A DNA stretch of 64,000 bases from Actinomycetospora sp. TBRC 11914 (lineage in GTDB: Bacteria > Actinomycetota > Actinomycetes > Mycobacteriales > Pseudonocardiaceae). The DNA is taken from assembly GCF_012933465.1 (NCBI RefSeq), contig NZ_JABBND010000005.1:1-64000 (forward strand). Direction: 5' to 3'. The translations under genes were made by a program, and so were the position numbers. The notes beneath the pieces were generated by a model. It was not told where the DNA came from and made no database searches. It was given only the letters and a program-made list of their open reading frames with translations. Below are positions 50,426 through 59,080 of this stretch, one piece after another. How positions within the stretch are numbered: position 1 is the first letter of the stretch; every line of letters begins with the position of its first letter.

Positions 50426-51831
50426 CGGCACCGCTGACGCTCCGCATCCAGAGCGGCCTGGCCGCGGCGTTGAGCCGGGTGCCGTCGGCCTCGGCACCGC
50501 TCGCGCCGCCCCCGCCCGGGAGCGGTCTGGAGCCGGTCCCCGGCGACTACGGCGCACCCGCCGTCGGGAGATCCCTGGAGTTCGCCGCGGACATGCTCGC
50601 CTTCGGTCGCCGGCGCTACGAGCAGTACGGGCCGGTGTCGTGGACCGGGGCGTTCGGGCGGCGGATGGTGTCGGTGCTCGGACCAGACGCGCTCGGCCAG
50701 GTGCTCGTCAACAAGGACAAGTACTTCGGCAACGCCGATGGCTGGGGCTTCTTCATCGGCCCGTTCTTCCGTCGTGGTGTGATGCTGCTCGACTTCGAGG
50801 AGCACCGCACTCACCGCCGCATCCTGCAGGAGGCGTTCACCCGCGACCGGCTCGCCGAGTACCTCGAGGTGATGAACCCGCGCATCCGGCGCAGCCTCGA
50901 CCACTGGACCACCGGCGACGGCATCCGCATCTACGACCGCATCAAGCAGATGACCCTCGACATCGGCACCGAGGTGTTCGTCGGCGACGAGCTCGGCCCG
51001 CGGGCCGACCGCGTCAACCGCGCCTTCGTCGACACCGTGCACGCGGGCGTCGCGGTGGTCCGCGCGCCCGTCCCCGGCGGCTCGTGGAAGCGCGGGCTCG
51101 ACGGCCGGAAGCTCCTCGAGGACTACTTCGCCGCCCAGATCCCGGCCAAGCGCTCCGGCGAGGGCCGCGACATGTTCAGCGTGCTCTGCCGCGCCCGCAG
51201 CGACGAGGGCGAGACGTTCTCCGACGACGACGTCGTCAACCACATGATCTTCCTGCTCATGGCGGCGCACGACACGTCGACGATCACGCTGTCGATGATG
51301 AGCTACCTGCTCGCGAAGAACCCGGAATGGCAGGAGAAGCTGCGCGAGGAGTCGTTCGCGCTCGATTCCGACGAGCTGACGAGCGCCCAGCTCGACTCCC
51401 TCGTCTCCCTCGACCTCGCCATGCGCGAGACGCTGCGGATGTACGCCCCGGTCGGACAGCTCGCCCGCATCACCGTCCGCGACGCCGAGCTGCAGGGCTT
51501 CCACATCCCCGCCGGCACGCTGATGTCGCTGGGCATCCACGCCTCGCAGCGCATGGAACCGTGGTGGCACCGCCCCGACGAGTTCGACCCCGACCGCTTC
51601 GCCCCCGAGCGCGCCGAGGACAAGTCCCACCGGTTCGCCTGGATGCCGTTCGGCGGCGGGGTCCACAAGTGCATCGGCCTGCACTTCGGCGGCATGGAGG
51701 TCAAGGCGATCATGCACGCCATGCTGCGCCGCTTCCGCTGGTCGGTCCCCCACGACTACGTCATGCCCATCGGCCTGACGACGGGGCCGACACCAGCCGA
51801 CCACCTCCCGCTGCGCCTCGAACGGGTCTAG
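50422..51831 (+). CDS. cytochrome P450
   Basis: This 469-residue monooxygenase has the I-helix motif MAAHDTST (variant of AGxDT with His before Asp), the K-helix ExxR in MRETLRMY, a PERF-like DPDRFAPER, and the heme loop FGGGVHKCIGLHF with C417 as iron ligand. It would hydroxylate a small hydrophobic substrate; ferredoxin and reductase are not in the window. It is co-translated with the TetR regulator, which likely senses the substrate. The unusual AHDT motif resembles CYP51/CYP136-type enzymes, but I cannot place the family more precisely. Confidence 0.92.
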   Translation: MTAPLTLRIQSGLAAALSRVPSASAPLAPPPPGSGLEPVPGDYGAPAVGRSLEFAADMLAFGRRRYEQYGPVSWTGAFGRRMVSVLGPDALGQVLVNKDKYFGNADGWGFFIGPFFRRGVMLLDFEEHRTHRRILQEAFTRDRLAEYLEVMNPRIRRSLDHWTTGDGIRIYDRIKQMTLDIGTEVFVGDELGPRADRVNRAFVDTVHAGVAVVRAPVPGGSWKRGLDGRKLLEDYFAAQIPAKRSGEGRDMFSVLCRARSDEGETFSDDDVVNHMIFLLMAAHDTSTITLSMMSYLLAKNPEWQEKLREESFALDSDELTSAQLDSLVSLDLAMRETLRMYAPVGQLARITVRDAELQGFHIPAGTLMSLGIHASQRMEPWWHRPDEFDPDRFAPERAEDKSHRFAWMPFGGGVHKCIGLHFGGMEVKAIMHAMLRRFRWSVPHDYVMPIGLTTGPTPADHLPLRLERV

Positions 51832-52481
51832 CGGGTTCCCGACGCCGGGCGCCGCCACCGTCGCGCGCCTGCGCGCTCTCCGGAGCGCGGTCGGGCGAGG
51901 GCGATGTCCGGGGCCGGCTCGAGCGCCGCCAGGCGCGCTGCTTCCGCCTGCTCCTGGGCCGCGATCTGATCGGCCTGCGAGCGGACCGACTCCGCGAGCT
52001 CGCCGGCCTGCCGCTCGATCCCGCCGGTGGCGACACGGAACATGCGGCTCGCCGCCCGAGCAGCATGGTCACGGCAAGGCGCTGGTCCGCCATCCGCCCA
52101 AGGACTTTGCGCCAGATTGAACGCCTCGAGACGGGCCCCGGGCGACGGCCGGACCTCCTCGATCGCCCGACCGGCATCTCCGGCCCCACCCTGACCCGGT
52201 GATCGAGCGGCTCGCCTCGCACCGAGGAGCCCCCGCGTCGAGATGGTTCCCGGCAGGTCCCTCGAATGCATACGAGAACAGCATTGGTGCATCGGGGTGA
52301 ACCCGCCAGACGAGACCAAAGCACCGCTTGCTCTGAGTGGGTAGTTCTCCCCTTTCCTGCGGCTGAACGTGCCTGTACCGCCTCACATGCACCAGTTCAC
52401 TGGGTGATGATAAACACAGTGTGAGTACCCTGCTTCGACTAATCGCCCGCTACCGAGGAGAAGTGCGCGGAGGGACACAAC
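51832..52481. other. intergenic region with a possible gene fragment
   Basis: This 650-base region separates the P450 and GTPase genes. On the minus strand, 51836-52070 has strong third-position GC and a helical, coiled-coil-like reading (GIERQAGELAESVRSQAD, IAAQEQAEAARLAALEPAP), but upstream frames break off, so it may be a 3' gene fragment. The rest looks non-coding. Confidence 0.4.
51836..52070 (-). pseudogene. possible 3' fragment of a coiled-coil protein gene
   Basis: This minus-strand segment has strong codon bias and encodes an amphipathic, Gln/Glu/Ala-rich helix followed by a basic end and a TAG stop. No start codon with coding sequence before it can be found; upstream sequence changes frame. 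It is probably the surviving 3' end of a larger gene. Confidence 0.35.
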
Positions 52482-53747
52482 ATGATCATCCTCGTTCTGC
52501 TCATCTTGCTGCTGGTCGTGGCGTTCGTGTTGTACAAGGTTTTCCACAGTCCCTCGAAGCTTCCCCCGGAGCCGGCCGTCCCGACCATTAACGTCTTCGC
52601 CCTCGGGTGCAGCGGCACCGGAAAAACGGTTCTCCTGGCGAGCATGTTCCGATCTCTCGCCACTCCAGCGCAAAATCGGAGCTTCTACTTCGAAACCACG
52701 CTCCAAAACGCGACCTATCTCAACGATACTTTCGAGCGGGTCGCAGACCCGCGCAGTCCGGAGTGGGCGGCCTCCACGCTGCCCTCCCAGTTTCGCGAGT
52801 TCATCTTCACCTGTGTCGGGCGCCGGGGGGACTTGAAGCGCGAGCTGATGCGGGTCCGCTACATCGACTACTCCGGCGAACTGCTGGAGCGGGAAGTAGA
52901 GCAGGGTCGCCCGCAGGCCGACCGACTGGACGGGGAGCTCCGCGACGCCCACGTCCTCCTCGTGATGATCGACGGCGAACAACTGGTAAGCCTGATGCGC
53001 GGTGAAGCCGAGGGACAACGGTACCTCGACTTCACCGTGCATCCGATGATGCAGATGGCAAGCAAGGCCGCGTGTCCGATCCATTTCGTGGTCACGAAGT
53101 GGGACCTGGTCCGAGAGTACGGGGAGCCTTCGGAGGTGGGCGACGATGATCGCCTCTACGACGTCGTCGTCCAGCTGCTCAGCAACCACTACTTCAAGAG
53201 CCTCGTCAGCTACCGCAGCGAAGAACAGACCGTCCGCCTGATCCCCGTCAGCGCAGTCGGCAAAGGATTTGCGAAACTGGATGCTCAGCACAGGGTCGTG
53301 AAGCGACCCGGCGGCCGAATCCACCCTCTATACGTCGAGTACCCGATCATCGCCGTCCTGCCAGACGTCTTCAAGTACGTAGAACATCAGATATCGTCAG
53401 CCGTGAAGCGAAAAATCGAGAAGGACGTGTGGTCCAATGCGCGGAGCCGCGCGGGAGACGTCTTCCAGCGCGCAGTCGTCGTCCTCCAGAACAACGAGTT
53501 CCGCTCCGCCATCGTCAACGGCCTCGGAATCCCGATGGCCGATCCGCTCCTGGCCCTGTTTCTTGCCTGGTTCAGCAACTCGGACACCAAGGATGAGGCG
53601 CTCGCCCAGAAGGTCATGGAAGCAGACCGTCGCCAGTCGCTGTCCGCTGCTGTTCGCCTCGCTGCCCTGGAAGACCTAGAGCGCGCGGTCGCCCGGCTCG
53701 AGGGTGCCCTCCCGTCGTCTGTGCTCGCCGCAAGGCCGCGAACGTGA
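52482..53747 (+). CDS. membrane-anchored P-loop GTPase-like protein
   Basis: This 421-residue protein begins with a membrane segment (residues 1-20) and has a P-loop GTPase domain: Walker A GCSGTGKT at 42-49, a DxxG switch at D129 (RYIDYSGEL), and a TKWD motif at 205-208 matching NKxD. A conserved SAV segment follows. The C-terminal 110 residues are helical. It resembles GTPases of bacterial multi-component or conflict systems (possibly the DO-GTPase group), but I cannot confirm the family. ATG at 52482 follows GGAGGG. It overlaps the next gene by GTGA. The cytoplasmic GTPase would be held at the membrane beside its partner. Confidence 0.82.
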   Translation: MIILVLLILLLVVAFVLYKVFHSPSKLPPEPAVPTINVFALGCSGTGKTVLLASMFRSLATPAQNRSFYFETTLQNATYLNDTFERVADPRSPEWAASTLPSQFREFIFTCVGRRGDLKRELMRVRYIDYSGELLEREVEQGRPQADRLDGELRDAHVLLVMIDGEQLVSLMRGEAEGQRYLDFTVHPMMQMASKAACPIHFVVTKWDLVREYGEPSEVGDDDRLYDVVVQLLSNHYFKSLVSYRSEEQTVRLIPVSAVGKGFAKLDAQHRVVKRPGGRIHPLYVEYPIIAVLPDVFKYVEHQISSAVKRKIEKDVWSNARSRAGDVFQRAVVVLQNNEFRSAIVNGLGIPMADPLLALFLAWFSNSDTKDEALAQKVMEADRRQSLSAAVRLAALEDLERAVARLEGALPSSVLAARPRT

Positions 53748-54796
53748 ACCCGCGATCAGAACCGAACAGCCGGGCGTGGCCCTTCCTCGTGGCACGAGGG
53801 CGCCACAGAGGCTATTCAACGCTTCTGGTGCCGGATTTCCTGCAGGAGGCGGGCCTCCCGGGCCTTCTCAGCGAATTGGTCGAGGCCACCGACGTCGCCG
53901 ATCGGGAGTGGCGGCGGTCGAGAACGATCGAGTCAGACGCCCTTGGTCCGTTGACCATCGTCTACATCGGCCGCGTGGCAACCGTCGAGGACGCCACGCA
54001 GAGCACGGGCGTCACCGCCGACGGTGCCGGATCGCGTGGGCGACTGCTCGACCGCTACAGCCGCCCGATCTCGATCATGTACGGACTCGTCTACCGAGTA
54101 CGAGACGCGACACCGTCCAAGGCCCTCATGGCTCAGGCGACGTCGGAGGCTCTGCGGGTGTTCACGGAGTTCCTCGAGAACGAAGACAGCTTCGTTCCCA
54201 GGACCTCCGTGTCGTGGTACCCGCCCGAGCTCGACGGCGGATCCCGGGCGCCCACTCGGTCGCCGACGTTCGAGGTCGAGCGCGCGAACGAACACGGACG
54301 AGCCGAGGGCTATCTCGACCGGCCGGGCCCCCGACGACCGCCTCCCCCGCATCGTCCTCACGCGAAGCGATGGGTGGTCGTACTTGTCCTCGCGCTCGTC
54401 GCCGCCGCCGGTGTCATCGTCCTCTTGCGAGACATCAGCAGGGAGACCTCGCAAGTCACTCACGTCTCGGTGGACGCGATGCCCTTGACGACCGCGCCGC
54501 TCTGTTCTGGCCCGACCCCAGTCGTGCTCACTGGCGCGATCGATGCCACCGCTGGAACGCACGCCGACTACCACTGGGAACTCGATCCCGCTCTTACGGA
54601 TGATCAGCTCGCCGGAAACCACGACGTGCCGTTCTCGGCGAGCGAGAGCCAACTGGTCACCCAGGTGGTGATTCTGAGCGGTCAGCAATGGAGCTCGGTC
54701 GGAAAGGCCAGACTCGTGGTGACCGCGCCCAACGCCATGGCAGCGGACGTGCCGATCAAGGTCACCTGTCAGGGTGGCCCCGAGTCGGGCCGATAG
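53744..54796 (+). CDS. membrane partner of the GTPase, unknown family
   Basis: This 350-residue protein has a folded cytoplasmic N-terminal region (residues 10-160, with ARGRHRGYSTLLVPDFL and RYSRPISIMYGLVYRV), a disordered Pro-rich stretch, one membrane segment at 209-228, and an exported beta-rich domain of about 110 residues with two Cys. No family is recognised. GTG at 53744 overlaps the GTPase stop codon, so the two proteins are made together, and both have domains in the cytoplasm at the membrane. This layout suggests a two-component sensor in which the outside domain controls the GTPase, or the reverse. Confidence 0.72.
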   Translation: MNPRSEPNSRAWPFLVARGRHRGYSTLLVPDFLQEAGLPGLLSELVEATDVADREWRRSRTIESDALGPLTIVYIGRVATVEDATQSTGVTADGAGSRGRLLDRYSRPISIMYGLVYRVRDATPSKALMAQATSEALRVFTEFLENEDSFVPRTSVSWYPPELDGGSRAPTRSPTFEVERANEHGRAEGYLDRPGPRRPPPPHRPHAKRWVVVLVLALVAAAGVIVLLRDISRETSQVTHVSVDAMPLTTAPLCSGPTPVVLTGAIDATAGTHADYHWELDPALTDDQLAGNHDVPFSASESQLVTQVVILSGQQWSSVGKARLVVTAPNAMAADVPIKVTCQGGPESGR

Positions 54797-54824
54797 TCTT
54801 CCGTGACTCAGCCGGGGCCTGCTG

Positions 54825-55442
54825 TCACCCGGCGGCGTCGATCTCCCGACGAAGGGCGCGCGCCATGGCCTCCTGACCCGCCTTCACCGGGTGGAACGAC
54901 CCAGTGGTGTAGAACTCCTCGGCCTCCACCCGCAGCGCGCCGGCCGAGGGCGAGACGACCTGCCCGACGTCGAACCGGAGGGCGTTCATCCACGGGGTGG
55001 GACGGTCGCTGAAACCACAGCTGATGGTGTGGCCCTGGTAGCCACCGAATTCGGCCTCGACGTCGACGACGTGGACCCGGGGGTCCGCGAGGCTCGCGAC
55101 GCGCTCGCGGATGCGCTGGTTGAGCCGGATCCCCAGGTCGACCATACGGTGCGACGTGTCCACGCTCAGGCCAATGCTGCCGACCCCCGCGAGGTTCTCG
55201 ACCGAGCAGTCAGCGGTCGTGTCCGACGATCGCGTGGGGATCATCGGCGGGTACAGCAACACGTAGACCTGTGCGTCGGTCGAGCCGAGAATCGCGCGGC
55301 AGAGCTCGCCGAGCCGGTCGGCGATGGCGTCGATGCGCCAAGGGCCGTCGCCCTTGCGCTGCCGGGCGCCGCGGTGGTCGTCGACGCCCTCGTCGCCGTG
55401 CTCCCGACAGCGCGCCACTTCCTCGGCGCAACCTCGGGCACG
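54825..55442 (-). pseudogene. 5'-truncated SGNH/GDSL hydrolase
   Basis: The frame encodes only the C-terminal two-thirds of an SGNH hydrolase: GCAEEVARC, VYVLLYPPMIP, DPRVHVVDVEAEF, SCGFSDRPTPWMN, and GSFHPVKAGQEAMARALR with the family's His block. An in-frame TGA lies just upstream of GCAEE, and the GDS nucleophile block and GGND block are absent, with the divergent lipoprotein gene beginning nearby. An internal GTG at 55418 could still express a 197-residue fragment, but it would lack the catalytic Ser. It reads as a truncated copy. Confidence 0.7.
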
Positions 55443-55540
55443 GCGACCTCACGAATCCTCCGGAGGTAACGTCGTCGAGCCCCTCCGAGGTCCCTCGCGA
55501 GCGACGCGACGGGCAGGGTGAATGCGAAGGCCAGAGAACG

Positions 55541-56293
55541 ATGCGGTCCCGGGTGTGGCTGGTCCTCGTCGTGGCCGTCGTCGTCCTGGCGGGGTGCGCC
55601 GGTGTTCCGGCGCCCACCGGAGGAGCCGCCGTCGGCTACCTCGATGCGCGCAGCGCGTCGTCCCAGCGTGAGGACGGGGCGGCCACGGTGGTGCTCCCGA
55701 CGAGCATGCAGGGCGCGACCCTGCTGGTCGCGGTCGCGATGGGCGACGGACCGGGGCCCGGCGAAGCGAACGCGCAGGCGCAGCACTCGGTGCTGAGCGA
55801 CAGCACCGGTCGGGTCTGGACCGAACGGCTCCACCACATCGTCTACGGCTCGATCGTCGACGTGTACACCGCGCCGGCCAACGGTCACGACGCCGGGTCG
55901 ACGATCAGCAGCACGATGGCGGTCACCCACGGCGACGAGGGCCACGGCCTGACCGTGCTCGCCTACCGTCACGGCCACGTCGGATCGGCTATCGCCGCCA
56001 ACGGCAGTTTCGGGCTGCCGCACCTGCGCGACGACGCGCCCGCGGGGAGCGACGTGCTCACCGCGTTCGTCGACGGGCGTCAGAACACTCCAGCGGTTCC
56101 GGTGCCGGGTTTCCGCCCGTTGGCGGTCCTGCCGGTCGACGGTGGACCGACCGGCGACCGCGACCTCTATCAGCTCGAACAGCTCACCGCACCCGGCACG
56201 TGGCCCGGCGGTCCGCTGGTCACCGGCAACACGGCTCCCTCGGCCTCGGGGTACTGGGGGCTGGTCGACATCACCATCGAGCCCGGCACCTGA
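55541..56293 (+). CDS. secreted lipoprotein of unknown function
   Basis: This 250-residue protein has a short signal with lipobox VVLAGC (Cys 19). The exported part is beta-rich, with repeated TVV/TLLVAVAMG strands and the segment GLTVLAYRHGHVGSAIAANG, a pattern seen in jelly-roll-like surface proteins. There is no catalytic motif I can name. ATG at 55541 is preceded by GAGAACG; an upstream open extension lacks coding character and antisense-overlaps the SGNH remnant. It stands between remnants and a toxin-antitoxin pair. Confidence 0.75.
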   Translation: MRSRVWLVLVVAVVVLAGCAGVPAPTGGAAVGYLDARSASSQREDGAATVVLPTSMQGATLLVAVAMGDGPGPGEANAQAQHSVLSDSTGRVWTERLHHIVYGSIVDVYTAPANGHDAGSTISSTMAVTHGDEGHGLTVLAYRHGHVGSAIAANGSFGLPHLRDDAPAGSDVLTAFVDGRQNTPAVPVPGFRPLAVLPVDGGPTGDRDLYQLEQLTAPGTWPGGPLVTGNTAPSASGYWGLVDITIEPGT

Positions 56294-56414
56294 CCGGAAG
56301 CACGGTCCGCGACCGAGTCGCCGAGGCGCCTGGGGGAGCCGAGGTCGACGAGCTGGGCCATGTGGCTCTCAGGCAGGTCGGGTTGCCTGGAGCGCCGGCC
56401 GCGAGGGCAGACCG

Positions 56415-56831
56415 TCAGACCGAAGGGAGCCATTCGACGACGGCGACGGCGAACCGGTCGAGATCGGACAGGTCATCCAGACGGGACACCACGATCGCAT
56501 CGTCGACCGCGACGTACTCGTGCACCAGGACGTTGCGGAAGCCGACCGCCTGCGCCAGCTGATCGGCGAGGACGGCGTCCATGACCCCGTGGCGGGCGAG
56601 CAGGCGGACGGCATCACCGTTGTCGGCCGGCGGACCCCATCCCTCCGACGAGCACAGATGCTGGGCGATGTCCACGCAGGCCTCGATGGCGGTGACGAAG
56701 GTGTACTTCACCCCGGGCAACCACATCGGATCCCGACGACGTCGGTCGTCGGCCGACGCCTCGGCGCGCAGCCGAGCCAGATCGTCCGACACCGCGCGCA
56801 GCAACCGCAGCACCCGAACCTCATCGACCAC
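56415..56831 (-). CDS. hepT: HepT-like HEPN ribonuclease toxin
   Basis: This 138-residue helical protein has the HEPN RNase signature R-x4-H-x-Y at R99, H104 and Y106 (GFRNVLVHEY), as in HepT toxins that cut RNA. Known partners adenylylate the tyrosine of this motif to silence it. GTG at 56831 lies 11 bases inside the end of the antitoxin gene, so translation is coupled. The toxin-second order is typical of MNT-HEPN pairs. The usual Arg-x4-6-His core is intact, so it is probably functional. Confidence 0.88.
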   Translation of the reverse strand: MVDEVRVLRLLRAVSDDLARLRAEASADDRRRRDPMWLPGVKYTFVTAIEACVDIAQHLCSSEGWGPPADNGDAVRLLARHGVMDAVLADQLAQAVGFRNVLVHEYVAVDDAIVVSRLDDLSDLDRFAVAVVEWLPSV

Positions 56832-57207
56832 GACGCAGGCCCTCGGCGAACTCGCGATGCGCCCGCTCCAGACGCGGCCTCTCATCGAAGAAGATCTTGC
56901 GGGTCGTGGCCACCCAACGAACCCGCGCGGGGGGATCGTCGTCGAAGAGCACCAACCCCTCCTGCGCGATGCGCCCCCGCAGCTCGAGCGGCGCCGTGTC
57001 GAGCACGACCAGATCGACCCCGTGGGGCAGCGTCACTTCGAACGACGCCGGCGCCGACCCGCCCCACCACGCCCCGACGTCGACGTCGGAGTCCGTCCGG
57101 TGCGTCCCGGAGGCGCGACTCCCGTGCAGGAGCGCGAAGCGGGCACCGGCCTCGCGCAGCGCCGCCACGACCTCCTCACGCAACTCCTCGGGGACGTCCG
57201 CGATCAC
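56821..57207 (-). CDS. mntA: MntA-like nucleotidyltransferase antitoxin
   Basis: This 128-residue protein is a minimal nucleotidyltransferase with GSRASGTHRTDSDVDVG at residues 29-45, including the G-S and D-x-D metal motif (D41, D43). A third acid is probably in VDLVVLD. Such proteins attach AMP to HepT and neutralise it. GTG at 57207 is chosen because the longer frame upstream is Pro/Arg-rich and non-coding. It overlaps the toxin gene by 11 bases. The pair is a known type of toxin-antitoxin module. Confidence 0.88.
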   Translation of the reverse strand: MIADVPEELREEVVAALREAGARFALLHGSRASGTHRTDSDVDVGAWWGGSAPASFEVTLPHGVDLVVLDTAPLELRGRIAQEGLVLFDDDPPARVRWVATTRKIFFDERPRLERAHREFAEGLRRGR

Positions 57208-57430
57208 GTCCCGAGTCTGACACGCGATCGGGAGGACGGACCGGCCGTGTCGACTGTGTCGGCCGGCGAACTCGGCCGGCCCGTCAAGCGGTCTCGGACG
57301 GCGTTCTTGCAGCTCACCGCCCTCCCCGTCGAGAAGGGCTCGGGGTCGGCCGGTGAGGGTCTCGGGCGAGATGCGGCTCCCTGAGCGCACGCGTGCCCAG
57401 ACGGGCGGCGTCGAGCGCCGCCCGTCGAGA

Positions 57431-58885
57431 TCAGAGCACCCCGGGTCCACCCGGGATCGGATATCGCTCGGGGTCGATCCACGCCGGCGGCGTGAACCAG
57501 GGCCGGCCCTCGCTCATGGTGATCACCCAGTCGCCGTGGTGGATCAGGTGGTGGTGGTAGGCACACAGCAGCGTCAGATTCGCCAGGCACGTCTCGCCAC
57601 CGTCCGCCCAATGGTGCACGTGATGAGCGTGACAGCGTTCGGGACGCCGATTGCAGCCCCGGAACGTGCATCCGCGATCCCGGAACACCAGCGCCCGGCG
57701 GATCGCCTCGGGGATGGTGTACGACATCCGTCCGACGTCGAGTGGCTCGGAGCGGGTCCCCAGCACCATCGGCACAATCCCGGAGTCGCAGGCCAACCGA
57801 CGGACCTCGGCGGGGCTGATCTCCTCCTCGGCGCCCACCAACCCGTAGCCGATCTGCGAACGCAGCCACGAGAACGGCATCGACACCGTCAGCAGCGCCC
57901 GTCCGGGCGCGCGGGACCGCAACGCCGGCGGGATCTCCCCGCCGGCACTCGTGGACTCCTCGGTGGCCGCGGCCGCGTCGTCCGCTTCGGTGCCGGGAGC
58001 GGCAGCGTCGTCGGCGTCGGCGAGGTCGCGCTCGTAGCGCTCCCGACGGGCGATGTCCTCGGGGTGGCGCTGCTCGGGACGCAGGTGCCGCGGGTCGGGC
58101 TCGCCGCGTTCCGATGGTGCGGTGGTCTCCCCCGGGTGGGCCCGGTCCTCGGGCGCCACCGTGTCGCCGATCCCCTCCGGGGCCATCGCCTGCCCGCACA
58201 GCTCCAGCAACGCCGCGGCGTAGCGCGCCTCGAGTGACCGGTGATCGTCCGCACCGGCGCGGCCCGACAGCGCGTCGAAGGCCGCGAGGATCAGCTGACA
58301 GTCGGCCCGCCCCCGGAACCGGCCCTTGAGCACCAACGACCCGTCCTGACGGCGCCCCACCCGCAGCTCGTCGCTCGGCTCCGGCTCCTCCTCCGGCGCG
58401 ACCCCGTCGGGATCCAACGCCGCGATCAGCTGGGCGGCCACCCGCGCCAGCCCGCGCGGTGCCAACTGCGCCGCCTTGTCGGCCAGGAACGCCTCGGCCT
58501 CGCTCAGCGCCGTCGGATCGATCCCGTCGACCCGCTCGAGGTAGCGCATCGCCTCGTCGATCACCCGCACGTGCGCCCGGTCGAGCACCCCCGCCGCCGC
58601 GACCGGCGCGGTCGCCGACAACCGCGGCTCACCCACCGCCCCGTTCAGCAGAGGCGGCGCACACAGCACCCGCGACTGGCGCACCAACCGGCGCGCCTCC
58701 CCCAGATCGACCCGCCACAGGTCCTGCACCAACCGCTCGGTCGACCCGTAGCCCGACACCTCCGCCGTGCCGGTGAACTCCAGCCGAGCGACCTCGCACA
58801 GCACCGCGTGCTCGGCGCGCCGGGCGGCCACCATGACCTCCTGGGCATGGCGCATCACCGCCTCGTCGACCACCGAACCGCTCAT
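57431..58885 (-). CDS. DUF222-HNH endonuclease (13E12-repeat type)
   Basis: This 484-residue protein has an N-terminal DUF222 helical region (GYGSTERLVQDLWRVDLGEAR, LSATAPVAAAGVLDRAHVRVID) and a C-terminal HNH nuclease: RDRGCTFRGCNRRPERC, HAHHVHHWADGGETCLANL and CAYHHHLIHHGDW. An acidic, low-complexity linker lies between. This architecture is the REP13E12 family of actinobacteria, thought to be selfish or mobile-linked, often multicopy. ATG at 58885 is chosen because the frame upstream runs through a TetR remnant. A GGGGGTG/CACCCCC hairpin (58887-58909) lies immediately before it and could affect expression. Confidence 0.88.
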   Translation of the reverse strand: MSGSVVDEAVMRHAQEVMVAARRAEHAVLCEVARLEFTGTAEVSGYGSTERLVQDLWRVDLGEARRLVRQSRVLCAPPLLNGAVGEPRLSATAPVAAAGVLDRAHVRVIDEAMRYLERVDGIDPTALSEAEAFLADKAAQLAPRGLARVAAQLIAALDPDGVAPEEEPEPSDELRVGRRQDGSLVLKGRFRGRADCQLILAAFDALSGRAGADDHRSLEARYAAALLELCGQAMAPEGIGDTVAPEDRAHPGETTAPSERGEPDPRHLRPEQRHPEDIARRERYERDLADADDAAAPGTEADDAAAATEESTSAGGEIPPALRSRAPGRALLTVSMPFSWLRSQIGYGLVGAEEEISPAEVRRLACDSGIVPMVLGTRSEPLDVGRMSYTIPEAIRRALVFRDRGCTFRGCNRRPERCHAHHVHHWADGGETCLANLTLLCAYHHHLIHHGDWVITMSEGRPWFTPPAWIDPERYPIPGGPGVL

Positions 58886-58910
58886 GGGGGTGACTGTAAA
58901 CGCACCCCCC
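58886..58910. promoter_or_regulatory. inverted repeat before HNH gene
   Basis: GGGGGTG and CACCCCC form a 7-bp stem with a 10-base loop directly upstream of the HNH start codon. It could be an operator or a translational hairpin. Confidence 0.35.
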
Positions 58911-58940
58911 GACAACGACCCTCCAGCAGCGGGAACGCCG

Positions 58941-59053
58941 ATCGGGTCGGTCCCGGAAGTCTCGAGCGCAGGCCCGGCGCGAGTTCGCCGACCGCCGCGA
59001 ACGCCTGTTGGACGCCGCGCTGGACGGGGTGGGCGAGCGTGGGGTCGCCGACT
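58941..59053 (+). pseudogene. TetR remnant (paralogue of the regulator at 49784)
   Basis: The reading RREFADRRERLLDAALDG followed by VGERGVADS matches the first helices of the TetR at 49784-50425, and the DNA from about 59009 to 59053 is nearly identical to that gene. The helix-turn-helix and everything after it are missing; the sequence stops matching just before the SGNH hydrolase gene end. With the P450 piece at 60076-60215 it marks a disrupted TetR-P450 pair. Confidence 0.8.
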
Positions 59054-59080
59054 CTCCACGCCCAGAAGCGGGCGCCGAGC

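Noticed and set aside
56303..56320. GACCGAGTCG match resembling a fifth palindrome copy
   Set aside because: Only the left half matches; the right arm is missing, so it was not added to the repeat family.
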